From positions 1 through 9,847 of the forward strand of contig JAAZYT010000136.1 of NCBI GenBank assembly GCA_014239505.1: 9,847 nucleotides of DNA, given 5' to 3'. The stretch comes from Fidelibacterota bacterium. Its GTDB lineage: Bacteria > Fidelibacterota > Marinisomatia > Marinisomatales > TCS55. A program made the translations under genes and the position numbers. Under the pieces are notes generated by a model that was given only the letters and a program-made list of their open reading frames with translations, did not search any database and was not told the DNA's origin. Of this stretch, positions 1 through 5,943 are shown piece by piece; positions within the stretch are counted from its first letter, which is position 1, and each line of letters opens with the position of its first letter.

Positions 1-1
1 C

Positions 2-19
2 GAATTCGCTTTTTCCTAA
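2..19 (+). CDS. possible 3' tail of an upstream gene
   Basis: The first bases can be read as the last five codons (EFAFS) of a gene ending in TAA at 17-19, whose last base is the first base of the ATG at 19. This TAATG arrangement also joins genes at 1181 and 4855 in this window and would allow translational coupling. Only five codons are visible and all three plus-strand frames are open here apart from this stop, so the gene is a weak inference. Confidence 0.3.
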   Translation, partial: EFAFS

Positions 20-666
20 TGACAGCATTTATAGATACAAATAGTGAACTGATAGAAAAATTGAATGAACTTATGAATGAAATACGTTTTGGAACTGTTT
101 CTAATGAAAGTTTAGATTTAAAACTTCATCAAATACACGACCACATAGAACTCAATGATTCTGAAAAATATTTTCTTACTCGTCTTGTGTTTGAACATGT
201 AGATGCAGCCGATTATGCAGAGCTAATTTCACGTGATTTAGGCGAAAACAAGAAACTTGATTTAGTTGTCTTAGTTGAAAATAAATCAGGTGAAGTTTTT
301 AAAATTAGACCTCCCTTTCATCCTAAAGAAGTTGCTCGATTTCATAGCCATCTGATAGATGCCAAATTAGAGGTCCAATTTGAAGTAAATCATGAGTTTC
401 TTTTAGTTTATAATAGTAAAGATTCCCTAGTAGGTGGAGTCTTTTGGAGATCAACAGGCCCAGAAATTGCACATTTTGAAAAAATTGTACTAGCACAAGA
501 ATATAGAAATAAAAATTTAAGTATTAAGTTAGTGGAAGACCTATTTCAACGACTAAAATTGAAAAAAATTAAATATCTAACAGTTGGGTTTTTTCAATCT
601 GGATTATTCTACAAGTTAGGTTTTGAAATAAATCAAAAATTTGGCGGTCTTGTAAAGAAACTTTAG
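19..666 (+). CDS. GNAT-like acetyltransferase domain protein, possibly 5'-incomplete
   Basis: This is a soluble protein of 215 residues if it starts at the ATG at 19. The C-terminal part (about residues 125-205) looks like a GNAT acetyl-CoA-dependent N-acetyltransferase. A strand (FLLVYNSKDSLVGGVFW) is followed by HFEKIVLAQEYRNKNLS, which occupies the acetyl-CoA pyrophosphate loop, then a helix and the typical late motif LFYKLGFE (196-203). The loop is degenerate: the usual Q/R-x-x-G-x-G/A reads R-N-K-N-L-S, so cofactor binding is uncertain. Residues 1-80 are helical, charged and not recognised. There is no Shine-Dalgarno upstream of 19, and the frame is open to base 1, so the true start may lie outside the window; the alternative is coupling to an upstream gene through TAATG. 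The substrate cannot be inferred. It converges on the DUF420 gene with a 4-base overlap. Confidence 0.6.
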   Translation: MTAFIDTNSELIEKLNELMNEIRFGTVSNESLDLKLHQIHDHIELNDSEKYFLTRLVFEHVDAADYAELISRDLGENKKLDLVVLVENKSGEVFKIRPPFHPKEVARFHSHLIDAKLEVQFEVNHEFLLVYNSKDSLVGGVFWRSTGPEIAHFEKIVLAQEYRNKNLSIKLVEDLFQRLKLKKIKYLTVGFFQSGLFYKLGFEINQKFGGLVKKL

Positions 667-1181
667 TAAAGCATATAATAAATTATAACTCCAGTTACAG
701 AAACATATAACCATAATGGTAATGTAATTTTTGCTATTTTTCTATGTTGTGGTAAACTATCGGTCCAACCTCTATATAGTGTAATTAATGCAAGTGGAAT
801 AATTATTGCAGCAAGAACAATGTGAGTTAATAGAATAAATAGATAAATTTCTTTAAAATCACCTAAGTATTGCTTTGGCCCCGCTTTAAACCAGTGATAG
901 ATAATATAGCTTATTAAAAATGCACCTGAAGTACCAAATGCTGATAACATAATTGTTTTATGCTTTTGACGTTTTTTTTGTCTAATTAAGATATATCCGT
1001 ATAATAATAGAATTGTTGTTATCCCATTTAATGTTGCATTTACAATAGGCAACATTGATACATCTAAACTACCTTCTAAACCTTCAGGTCTTGGACCAAG
1101 AATCAAAAATGCAACTGCAGCTGATATAATAACAGATACTATATATATGATTTTTAACCAAAACTGATCTTGATTTTTCAT
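663..1181 (-). CDS. DUF420 membrane protein, CtaM/YozB-like oxidase assembly factor
   Basis: This 172-residue integral membrane protein matches the DUF420 family, which includes Bacillus YozB and Staphylococcus CtaM; CtaM is known to be needed for a functional aa3-type oxidase. Hydrophobic segments lie near 9-29, 44-66, 77-97, 111-136 and 152-171. Four histidines sit at or near membrane edges as in the family: H74 (QKHKT), H96 (YHWF), H120 (LLTHIVL) and H146 (PQHRK). They could bind copper or heme, which is inference. The length is normal for the family. It is the last gene of the ctaA-ctaB-sco operon and its ATG overlaps the sco stop by one base (TAATG), with a GAGAGAAAG stretch upstream as a modest ribosome binding site. 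No CtaG/Cox11 gene for the CuB site is present in the window, so this protein may cover part of that role here. Confidence 0.88.
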   Translation of the reverse strand: MKNQDQFWLKIIYIVSVIISAAVAFLILGPRPEGLEGSLDVSMLPIVNATLNGITTILLLYGYILIRQKKRQKHKTIMLSAFGTSGAFLISYIIYHWFKAGPKQYLGDFKEIYLFILLTHIVLAAIIIPLALITLYRGWTDSLPQHRKIAKITLPLWLYVSVTGVIIYYMLY

Positions 1182-1762
1182 TAACTTTCTCTCAATAATA
1201 TTTTGATATCTTTTTGTAATTGAGACATATCTTCAGTCTTCATTCCACTATAATATCCACGAATATTTCCACTTATATCAACCAATGCAAATTTTTCACT
1301 GTGAAAAATAATATCTTCATAATCACCAATCTTAAACCCATTTTTTATAATTTTTTTAACTGCCTCTTCAGGTCCAGTAAGAAAATGCCACCGATCTGTA
1401 TTTGCATTATATCTTGATGCGTATTCTTTTAAAATAGCTGGAGTATCATACTCTGGATATACAGAGATTGAAATAATTCTAACATTATTATTATCTCTGA
1501 AAGTCTTATGTATGATATTCATATTTCCTGTCATAATTGGACAGGCCATCGTGCAAGTCGTAAAAATAAAATCTGCTACCCAAACCTTACCCTTCATATC
1601 TTCACGAGTGATAATTTGACCATTACTATCAGTAAATTCAAAATCTGGAACAGTTCCACTAATAGGTAGGTTATTACTTGAATTTGATTCTTTCAAAAAG
1701 TAAGTGATCAAAAGAAAAACACCTACTAAACCATAAATAATAAAACGCATTTTTTGATTCAT
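1181..1762 (-). CDS. SCO1/SenC copper chaperone for cytochrome oxidase
   Basis: SCO proteins are membrane-anchored thioredoxin-fold proteins that deliver copper to, or reduce, the CuA site of subunit II. This 193-residue protein has one N-terminal hydrophobic segment (about 6-23), then the family landmarks. These are PDFEFTDSNGQ (39-49), the copper-binding CxxxC in TTCTMACP (C70 and C74), SISVYPEYDTP (98-108; the family usually has VDP, here VYP) and the third copper ligand H154 in FHSEKFALVD. All three copper ligands are therefore present, and the length is typical. It lies 2 bases downstream of ctaB and overlaps the DUF420 gene by one base, so it is translated as part of the assembly operon. 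The ribosome binding site is weak (GAAAG). The soluble domain should face the periplasm, next to the CuA domain of CoxB. Confidence 0.94.
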   Translation of the reverse strand: MNQKMRFIIYGLVGVFLLITYFLKESNSSNNLPISGTVPDFEFTDSNGQIITREDMKGKVWVADFIFTTCTMACPIMTGNMNIIHKTFRDNNNVRIISISVYPEYDTPAILKEYASRYNANTDRWHFLTGPEEAVKKIIKNGFKIGDYEDIIFHSEKFALVDISGNIRGYYSGMKTEDMSQLQKDIKILLRES

Positions 1763-1764
1763 TT

Positions 1765-2646
1765 TTAAACTTTCAAATCAATGATAATAATAATAAGTAA
1801 AACAGGCAGATATAATACTGAAGTTTTTAATAAAAGAAGTGCGCTTTTTCTTGATTTATCTTTTGCTAAAGGAATTGCTGACAAGAAAAAACCACATGAT
1901 ATGATTGTTACACCAAATAAATAAAAATATCCCAATGACCCTTCAACAACAGGTAACAATGAGACTGGTATCATAAGTAATAAATGCCAAAATATTTGTC
2001 TTATAGTTCTACTTCCATCTTTTTCAATAACTGGAAGCATTTTAAAATTAGCTGAAGCATAATCATCTTTACACATCCATGCAATTGCATAAAAATGAGG
2101 GTGTTGCCATAGATACATTATCCCGAAAAGAATCCAGGCCATATTCCCTATTTCTCCTGTTGCTGCTGTCCAACCTCCAAGAATTGGCATAGCTCCAGGG
2201 ATAGATCCAACAGAAGTATTAAGCCAAGTAATACGTTTTAATGGAGTGTATACAATTACATAAAGAAATGCAGTTAAAAGAGATAAAAAGCCTGTAAGTA
2301 AATTAATTTTAAATACTAATAATAGACTTCCCCCTATTGTCATAAATACTCCATAAATAATAACATGTAACGGAGAAATAAGGCCTGCCGGTAAGGGTCT
2401 ATTTTTTGTCCTTTCCATGTACTTATCTGGGTTGCGTTCTACATAATGGTTCAACGCACCAGAGCCAGCAGCTGTCAATGAAGTTCCTAATAGGGTATAA
2501 ATTAGTCTAGATAATTCACCTACTCCATTATTACCAATATAGTAACCTAAAAATGTAGCTACTAATACAAGAGATAAAATATTTAGTTTACTTAACTCTA
2601 GATAAACACGGAAAATTGAAGTCGCTTTTTGTTTTTTAAATTTCAT
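1765..2646 (-). CDS. ctaB: protoheme IX farnesyltransferase (heme O synthase)
   Basis: This UbiA-superfamily membrane enzyme transfers a farnesyl group to heme B to make heme O, the precursor of heme A. It has 293 residues and about eight or nine membrane segments. The first polyprenyl-diphosphate motif is N66-HYVERNP-D74-KYMERTKNRPLP. Two acidic positions of the E. coli CyoE version (NNYIDRDID) differ: the first Asp is E70 and the second is N72, while the last, D74, is kept. The family stretch YTPLKRITWLNTSVGSIPGA (133-152) follows, then WQHPHFYAIAWMCKDDYASA (180-199), which carries the second Asp motif (D194, D195). Its ATG overlaps the TGA of ctaA (ATGA, 4 bases), which means translational coupling. 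With CtaA it supplies the hemes for the neighbouring CoxA. Confidence 0.95.
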   Translation of the reverse strand: MKFKKQKATSIFRVYLELSKLNILSLVLVATFLGYYIGNNGVGELSRLIYTLLGTSLTAAGSGALNHYVERNPDKYMERTKNRPLPAGLISPLHVIIYGVFMTIGGSLLLVFKINLLTGFLSLLTAFLYVIVYTPLKRITWLNTSVGSIPGAMPILGGWTAATGEIGNMAWILFGIMYLWQHPHFYAIAWMCKDDYASANFKMLPVIEKDGSRTIRQIFWHLLLMIPVSLLPVVEGSLGYFYLFGVTIISCGFFLSAIPLAKDKSRKSALLLLKTSVLYLPVLLIIIIIDLKV

Positions 2647-3629
2647 TTAAACCATTTAGAATATTTTAACGGCTGTACCCTTAAAACAAATAAAATTGAG
2701 GCGCCTAATAAAGCTGCTCCATTCACCACATGAAAGCTAGCAATATAGGGTGCTCTTTCAGTTAAAACAGTTAAGGCCCCTAACGTGAATTGAAAAATGA
2801 CTATAAAAAGAATTAACCACATTGATTTTTTTAAAACGTTACTTGTATTAATAATTTTTCTGTTTTTAAAGAAAAAGTGACCAATAAATCCTGTAACAAT
2901 TACAGCACCTAAGCGATGTAAAAAATGAATAATAACTTGATTTCTAGAAACGACATCCCAGTCCATATCAAAAAGAATAACATTAATATTATTTATCATT
3001 GAATCTGAAAAAGTTGGAAACCATAATCCTCCCATTGTTGGAAAATCAGGTATAGCCATACCAGAAGCAGTATGACGCATTAATGCTCCAAATATTAACT
3101 GAATATAAACAAAACCAACTATAATCAATGTTCCATCTCTCATAGAATTATTAACCGTAATATTTTTTCGTGTTTCTCTTTCAACAGAAAGACTGTAAGC
3201 TATAATTATTGTCATTACAAAGAATGTTTGAGCTAAAATTCCATGAATAATAGATACTGCTGGAGGTAAATAAAAAAGGACTGTTATACCACCAAATATT
3301 CCTTGGGTAATCACTGTACCTAAAGCAATAAAACCTAGCTTCTTAAGCCAATAAGGCTCATTTGAGAACCCTAGAGATATTGCTTGAATTAATGTAAAAA
3401 ACCCAATAATAGTTGCTAGCATTCTATGTCCATGTTCATAAAATATTCCACCAACCATTTCTGAAAGTGGAAAAGCAAACATTTGTTTTCCATATGTGGT
3501 AGGCCAATCTGGAACTGATAAACCTACCTCATGACTTTTAACCAATGCTCCAACAAAAATTAAAAATAATGTTGAAAAAGAAGTCAATTTTGATAGTCGA
3601 CGTAGTCCGATTTTATAATAATTTTTCAT
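2643..3629 (-). CDS. ctaA: heme A synthase (COX15/CtaA family)
   Basis: CtaA oxidises the C8 methyl of heme O to a formyl group, giving heme A. This 328-residue protein has the expected eight membrane segments in two pseudo-repeated halves. Visible landmarks are VKSHEVGLSVPDWPTTYG (30-47), the conserved acidic and histidine site YEHGHRM (E65, H66, H68), SIIHGILAQ (H129), the second-half repeat MRHTASGMAIPDFP (H186), IHFLHRLGA (H235, H238) and SFHVVNGAA (H300). The four expected heme-ligand histidine positions are thus filled (H68, H129, H238, H300). The protein has no cysteine, so the extracytoplasmic disulfide of Bacillus-type CtaA is absent. It is the first gene of the assembly operon. AAGGGGGA lies upstream as the ribosome binding site, though about 12 bases from the ATG, and a sigma70-like promoter sits at 3670-3698. 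Confidence 0.95.
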   Translation of the reverse strand: MKNYYKIGLRRLSKLTSFSTLFLIFVGALVKSHEVGLSVPDWPTTYGKQMFAFPLSEMVGGIFYEHGHRMLATIIGFFTLIQAISLGFSNEPYWLKKLGFIALGTVITQGIFGGITVLFYLPPAVSIIHGILAQTFFVMTIIIAYSLSVERETRKNITVNNSMRDGTLIIVGFVYIQLIFGALMRHTASGMAIPDFPTMGGLWFPTFSDSMINNINVILFDMDWDVVSRNQVIIHFLHRLGAVIVTGFIGHFFFKNRKIINTSNVLKKSMWLILFIVIFQFTLGALTVLTERAPYIASFHVVNGAALLGASILFVLRVQPLKYSKWFK

Positions 3630-3640
3630 GATTTAAATTT

Positions 3641-3648
3641 TCCCCCTT
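3641..3648 (-). promoter_or_regulatory. ribosome binding site of ctaA
   Basis: The minus strand reads AAGGGGGA about 12 bases before the ctaA ATG. This is purine-rich and strongly complementary to the 16S tail, but the spacing is longer than usual. No closer in-frame start is available, so the ATG at 3629 is kept. Confidence 0.55.
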
Positions 3649-3669
3649 AAATCAAACAATAATTTACTA

Positions 3670-3698
3670 ATTATAATATACAGTTCTCAATTAATCAA
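3670..3698 (-). promoter_or_regulatory. sigma70-like promoter of the ctaA operon
   Basis: On the minus strand, TTGATT (3693-3698) and a perfect TATAAT (3670-3675) are separated by exactly 17 bases. The -10 box lies about 40 bases upstream of the ctaA ATG. The -35 box abuts and slightly overlaps the poly-T tail of the coxB terminator, so the assembly operon probably has its own transcript. The call rests on consensus matching only. Confidence 0.55.
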
Positions 3699-3733
3699 AA
3701 AAAAACCCCTATACAATTAATTCCATAGGGGTT
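3697..3733 (-). terminator. Rho-independent terminator after coxB
   Basis: AACCCCTAT (3704-3712) pairs perfectly with ATAGGGGTT (3725-3733) around a 12-base loop. On the minus strand the hairpin is followed by a run of nine T (complement of 3697-3705). It begins 26 bases after the coxB TAG stop and ends the cox structural operon, separating it from ctaA. There is no comparable T run on the plus strand, so it acts on minus-strand transcripts. Confidence 0.9.
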
Positions 3734-3758
3734 AAGTAAAATATTTAAACTAACAAAT

Positions 3759-4598
3759 CTACCAGTCATCATCTCCCCAATCATCATCATCTGCTTCTTC
3801 AAGCAGATATTCTTGTTGTTCAGTTAACCAAGCTGAATAACCTTCATCATTATGAACCGTCATATAACCCACCATTCTGTAATGACCTAAACCACAAAGT
3901 TGCGCACAAGCTATTTCAAAGCCTTTACCTTCTCTTTTTGTACCAATAGTGGTCTTTAAAAAATCTTCTGATGTCATTGTGGCTTCAAACCAAACAGGAA
4001 TTTCCATCCCTGGAATAGCATCTTGTGAAACTCTTAACTCTGGTAGTTTAAAATTATGAATTACATCTTTTGTCGAAAGTGAAACATTGATTGGAGTGTT
4101 TACAGGTATATGTAATTGATTAACAGTAAATATATCATCCTTAGCGAATGAGTCATTGCGATCTAATCCTATTGGATTCTCAGCTTCATCAACTAAGTTC
4201 ACAGATGTTTTACCAAAAACGCCATCTGGGCCCGGATAATGGAAATTCCAAGCAAATTGTTGTCCAACTACTCTTATCTGAACTACTTCTGTTCCAACAG
4301 GTACATCATTTACTCGACTTGCCCAAATAGGAAAAGCAAAACCAAATAAAAGAACAACTTCAACAACAGCGACTAGTCCTTCAATATAAGAAGAGTAATG
4401 ATTTTTCACTCCATTATAATCAGCTTTAGGATTATTTGAAGCTCTAAATTTTATTAAAGTGTAAATAAAGTACGCACCCCAGCCAACGAATAAAATCAGC
4501 ATTAACCAATGCACTATGGAAATAATATTATCTATTTGCGGTCCTTGTGTGGATGCAGATACGGATGGTAGACCAAAATTTCTAAGCAGTTCTAACAC
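3759..4598 (-). CDS. coxB: cytochrome c oxidase subunit II (CuA subunit)
   Basis: Subunit II takes electrons from a soluble or membrane carrier through its binuclear CuA centre and passes them to heme a in CoxA. This 279-residue protein has two membrane helices (about 25-49 and 74-94) and then a periplasmic cupredoxin domain. The domain begins VVQIRVVGQQFAWNFHYPG, and all metal-binding residues are visible: H181 (DVIHNFKLPEL), then CAQLCGLGHYRM with C231, C235, H239 and M242. The residue between the cysteines that is usually Glu is Q233; it binds through its backbone, so CuA should still form. The chain stops soon after CuA with an acidic tail (EEADDDDWGDDDW), and there is no fused cytochrome c domain. 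The start is GTG, 8 bases after a strong GGAGGA; an out-of-frame ATG at 4605-4603 is too close to that site. It is the last gene of the operon. Confidence 0.96.
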   Translation of the reverse strand: MLELLRNFGLPSVSASTQGPQIDNIISIVHWLMLILFVGWGAYFIYTLIKFRASNNPKADYNGVKNHYSSYIEGLVAVVEVVLLFGFAFPIWASRVNDVPVGTEVVQIRVVGQQFAWNFHYPGPDGVFGKTSVNLVDEAENPIGLDRNDSFAKDDIFTVNQLHIPVNTPINVSLSTKDVIHNFKLPELRVSQDAIPGMEIPVWFEATMTSEDFLKTTIGTKREGKGFEIACAQLCGLGHYRMVGYMTVHNDEGYSAWLTEQQEYLLEEADDDDWGDDDW

Positions 4599-4606
4599 AG
4601 AACATA

Positions 4607-4612
4607 TCCTCC
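4607..4612 (-). promoter_or_regulatory. ribosome binding site deciding the GTG start of coxB
   Basis: The minus strand reads GGAGGA with 8 bases before the GTG at 4598. An ATG one base after this site is out of frame and would give only seven codons (MFCVRTA). The spacing and the protein homology both select the GTG. Confidence 0.8.
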
Positions 4613-4615
4613 GAG

Positions 4616-4855
4616 TTAATTCTTATTATCTTTAATTGATTTAGCATACTCTTTAGCTCGTCTATGTAAAATAAAAATAGATGATCCAACACCACCTAAG
4701 ACACCACCAGTAATACCTAGCATAGATAAAATAGCTTTATTCATTCCTTGAGTTGCAGCCGCATTTGGATTTCCAAAACAAGTGGCACAAGCATATATAG
4801 CATCTGGAAAGATTGCTAAACATAATATAAATATTGTGATTACTAATTTTTTCAT
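4616..4855 (-). CDS. small exported CxxC membrane protein of the cox operon
   Basis: This 79-residue protein lies between the 58-residue membrane protein and coxB. Residues 1-22 form a clear signal sequence (MKK, a hydrophobic core, then DAIYA) that could be cleaved just before C23. The next residues are CATCFGNPNAAATQG, giving a CxxC pair (C23, C26) at the start of the mature protein. A glycine-rich membrane helix follows (about 41-63, SMLGITGGVLGGVGSSIFIL), and then a basic tail (HRRAKEYAKSIKDNKN) that would be cytoplasmic. The IYAC context is a poor lipoprotein box because of Tyr at -2, so lipidation is unlikely but not excluded. I recall similar short CxxCxG proteins beside cox genes in other phyla, but know of no established function. 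Its location suggests a role in copper or redox assembly of CuA, or an accessory subunit; both are inference. The ATG overlaps the preceding stop (TAATG). Confidence 0.85.
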   Translation of the reverse strand: MKKLVITIFILCLAIFPDAIYACATCFGNPNAAATQGMNKAILSMLGITGGVLGGVGSSIFILHRRAKEYAKSIKDNKN

Positions 4856-5031
4856 TATGAAATAGTTTTGAATTTTTTTAGTACTTGCAATCCATAAATG
4901 ACTAATGCTCCTCCAAAAAGAAAAGATGCTAGCGATATATAGATAGACTCATTTAATCCCCAAACTCCTAACCAAATGGTTACTCCAATTGAAAATAAAA
5001 TAAAAATTATGTGAAATGATTTAATAGACAT
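4855..5031 (-). CDS. 58-residue two-helix membrane protein of the cox operon
   Basis: Reading the minus strand from the ATG at 5031 gives 58 codons and a TAA at 4857-4855. The protein begins MSIKSFHIIFILFSIG and ends YGLQVLKKFKTIS. Two hydrophobic helices are evident (about 8-25 and 31-51), joined by a short loop (GVWGLNES), with a basic C-terminus. It fills exactly the gap between coxD, whose TAG stop is 4 bases upstream, and the CxxC protein gene, whose ATG shares a base with this TAA. That tight fit, the correct strand and the protein-like composition argue that it is a real gene despite its size and the lack of a clear Shine-Dalgarno, so it may depend on coupling to coxD. The function is unknown; a small accessory subunit or assembly factor of the oxidase is the likeliest role by location. 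Confidence 0.82.
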   Translation of the reverse strand: MSIKSFHIIFILFSIGVTIWLGVWGLNESIYISLASFLFGGALVIYGLQVLKKFKTIS

Positions 5032-5035
5032 AAAA

Positions 5036-5338
5036 CTAAATTTTTGCCTGTGCTAACATTGTGCTTAAAGGAACAAAAATAAGTATTAAAAAAGCCACAA
5101 CAGTTGCGATTAAGGTCCAGTAAATAGTCACCTTCTCATCAATTAGGTGCATAAAATAACAAGCTACAAGTGAGCCTTTAATACTTGCAACAATTAAGGC
5201 AAGTACTACCCCTCCAACTACACCAAGATCTAGATATGAAATTGCAACAGTAACTATAGTTAAAAAAGCCAAAGCTACAAAAACCAATACATATGTTTTA
5301 ATATGATGCTTTACTTGTTCAGGTGTTAGTTCAGACAT
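5036..5338 (-). CDS. coxD: cytochrome c oxidase subunit IV (prokaryotic COX4 family)
   Basis: This 100-residue protein has three membrane helices (about 14-34, 39-61 and 72-95). It carries the signature of the prokaryotic subunit IV family, SIKGSLVACYFMHL (52-65), in the second helix and following turn. In characterised oxidases this small subunit stabilises the complex and is not catalytic. The N-terminal MSELTPEQVKHHIKTYV is the usual cytoplasmic lead-in. The start follows TAGGAAAATATT, in which the AGGA overlaps the coxC stop codon with about 8 bases to the ATG, so translation is probably coupled to coxC. Four bases separate its stop from the next small gene. Confidence 0.93.
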   Translation of the reverse strand: MSELTPEQVKHHIKTYVLVFVALAFLTIVTVAISYLDLGVVGGVVLALIVASIKGSLVACYFMHLIDEKVTIYWTLIATVVAFLILIFVPLSTMLAQAKI

Positions 5339-5347
5339 AATATTTTC

Positions 5348-5938
5348 CTATAGTAAGTAGAGAACTGGAAATAAAAAGATCCAGACCAAATCCACAAAAT
5401 GCCAATAAAGCCCTACAATCTCAATACGGTTAGTAAATCGTTCTGGGTCTGATTCCCACATTTTAGCTCCAGGAATCCAAAAATAAAAAATGCATATCAT
5501 TCCACCAATAATATGAAGAACATGAAGACCGGTCATTGTAAAATAAATTCCAAGAAAATTATTTGTTGATGGAAGATATCCTACATGAAATTTATGAGTG
5601 TATTCAAAATATTTTACAACAAGGAAAGCTAACGCTAACAATAACGTTACTCCAGAATAAATCTTAAATTTCTTGAAATCATTTAGTTTTAATGAAGCCC
5701 AACTCATAACCATTGTAACTGATGATGTAATCAAAAAAAGTGTATTTAAAGTTGCCAATGGAATATCTAAATATTCGGAACCTGTAGGCCATTGCTCTAC
5801 GCCCGTCCTTAGAAATATGTAAGCTGAGAAAAGACCTCCAAATAACATTACTTCAGAGGCTAAAAACAACCAAACGCCAAGTTTGCCATTATATAGTCCG
5901 GTGTCGGGTCGATTTTTAACGGTAAATGGGATATCCAT
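5348..5938 (-). CDS. coxC: cytochrome c oxidase subunit III
   Basis: Subunit III is a membrane protein that supports stable turnover and proton uptake by subunit I. This 196-residue version is the short, five-helix form. Helices are seen near 20-42, 61-81, 93-112, 129-153 and 176-196. Family landmarks are LGVWLFLASEVMLFGGLFSAY (20-40, with E29), KYFEYTHKFH (109-118, with conserved E112), TGLHVLHIIGG (136-146, H139 and H142) and YWHFVDLVWIFLFPVLYL (178-195, H180 and D183). It starts 5 bases after the coxA stop, with only a weak purine stretch (AAGAAAG) as ribosome binding site, which suggests coupling to coxA. No truncation is apparent. Confidence 0.96.
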   Translation of the reverse strand: MDIPFTVKNRPDTGLYNGKLGVWLFLASEVMLFGGLFSAYIFLRTGVEQWPTGSEYLDIPLATLNTLFLITSSVTMVMSWASLKLNDFKKFKIYSGVTLLLALAFLVVKYFEYTHKFHVGYLPSTNNFLGIYFTMTGLHVLHIIGGMICIFYFWIPGAKMWESDPERFTNRIEIVGLYWHFVDLVWIFLFPVLYLL

Positions 5939-5943
5939 AAATA

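Noticed and set aside
1220..1417. 65-codon open frame on the plus strand
   Set aside because: It lies wholly inside the sco gene on the opposite strand. The product has low-complexity Ile/Ser-rich composition, with no domain and no ribosome binding site, so it is a shadow of the real gene.
3685..3690. TTGAGA as the -35 box of ctaA
   Set aside because: It is only 9 bases from the TATAAT at 3670-3675. TTGATT at 3693-3698 has the proper 17-base spacing.
4148..4330. 60-codon open frame on the plus strand
   Set aside because: It is antisense to coxB, whose CuA-domain sequence clearly explains this stretch. The Leu/Gln-rich product resembles no protein.
4584..4605. ATG at 4605 (minus strand) as the coxB start
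   Set aside because: It is out of frame with CoxB, ends after seven codons, and is only one base from the GGAGGA, too close for initiation. The GTG at 4598 has correct spacing.
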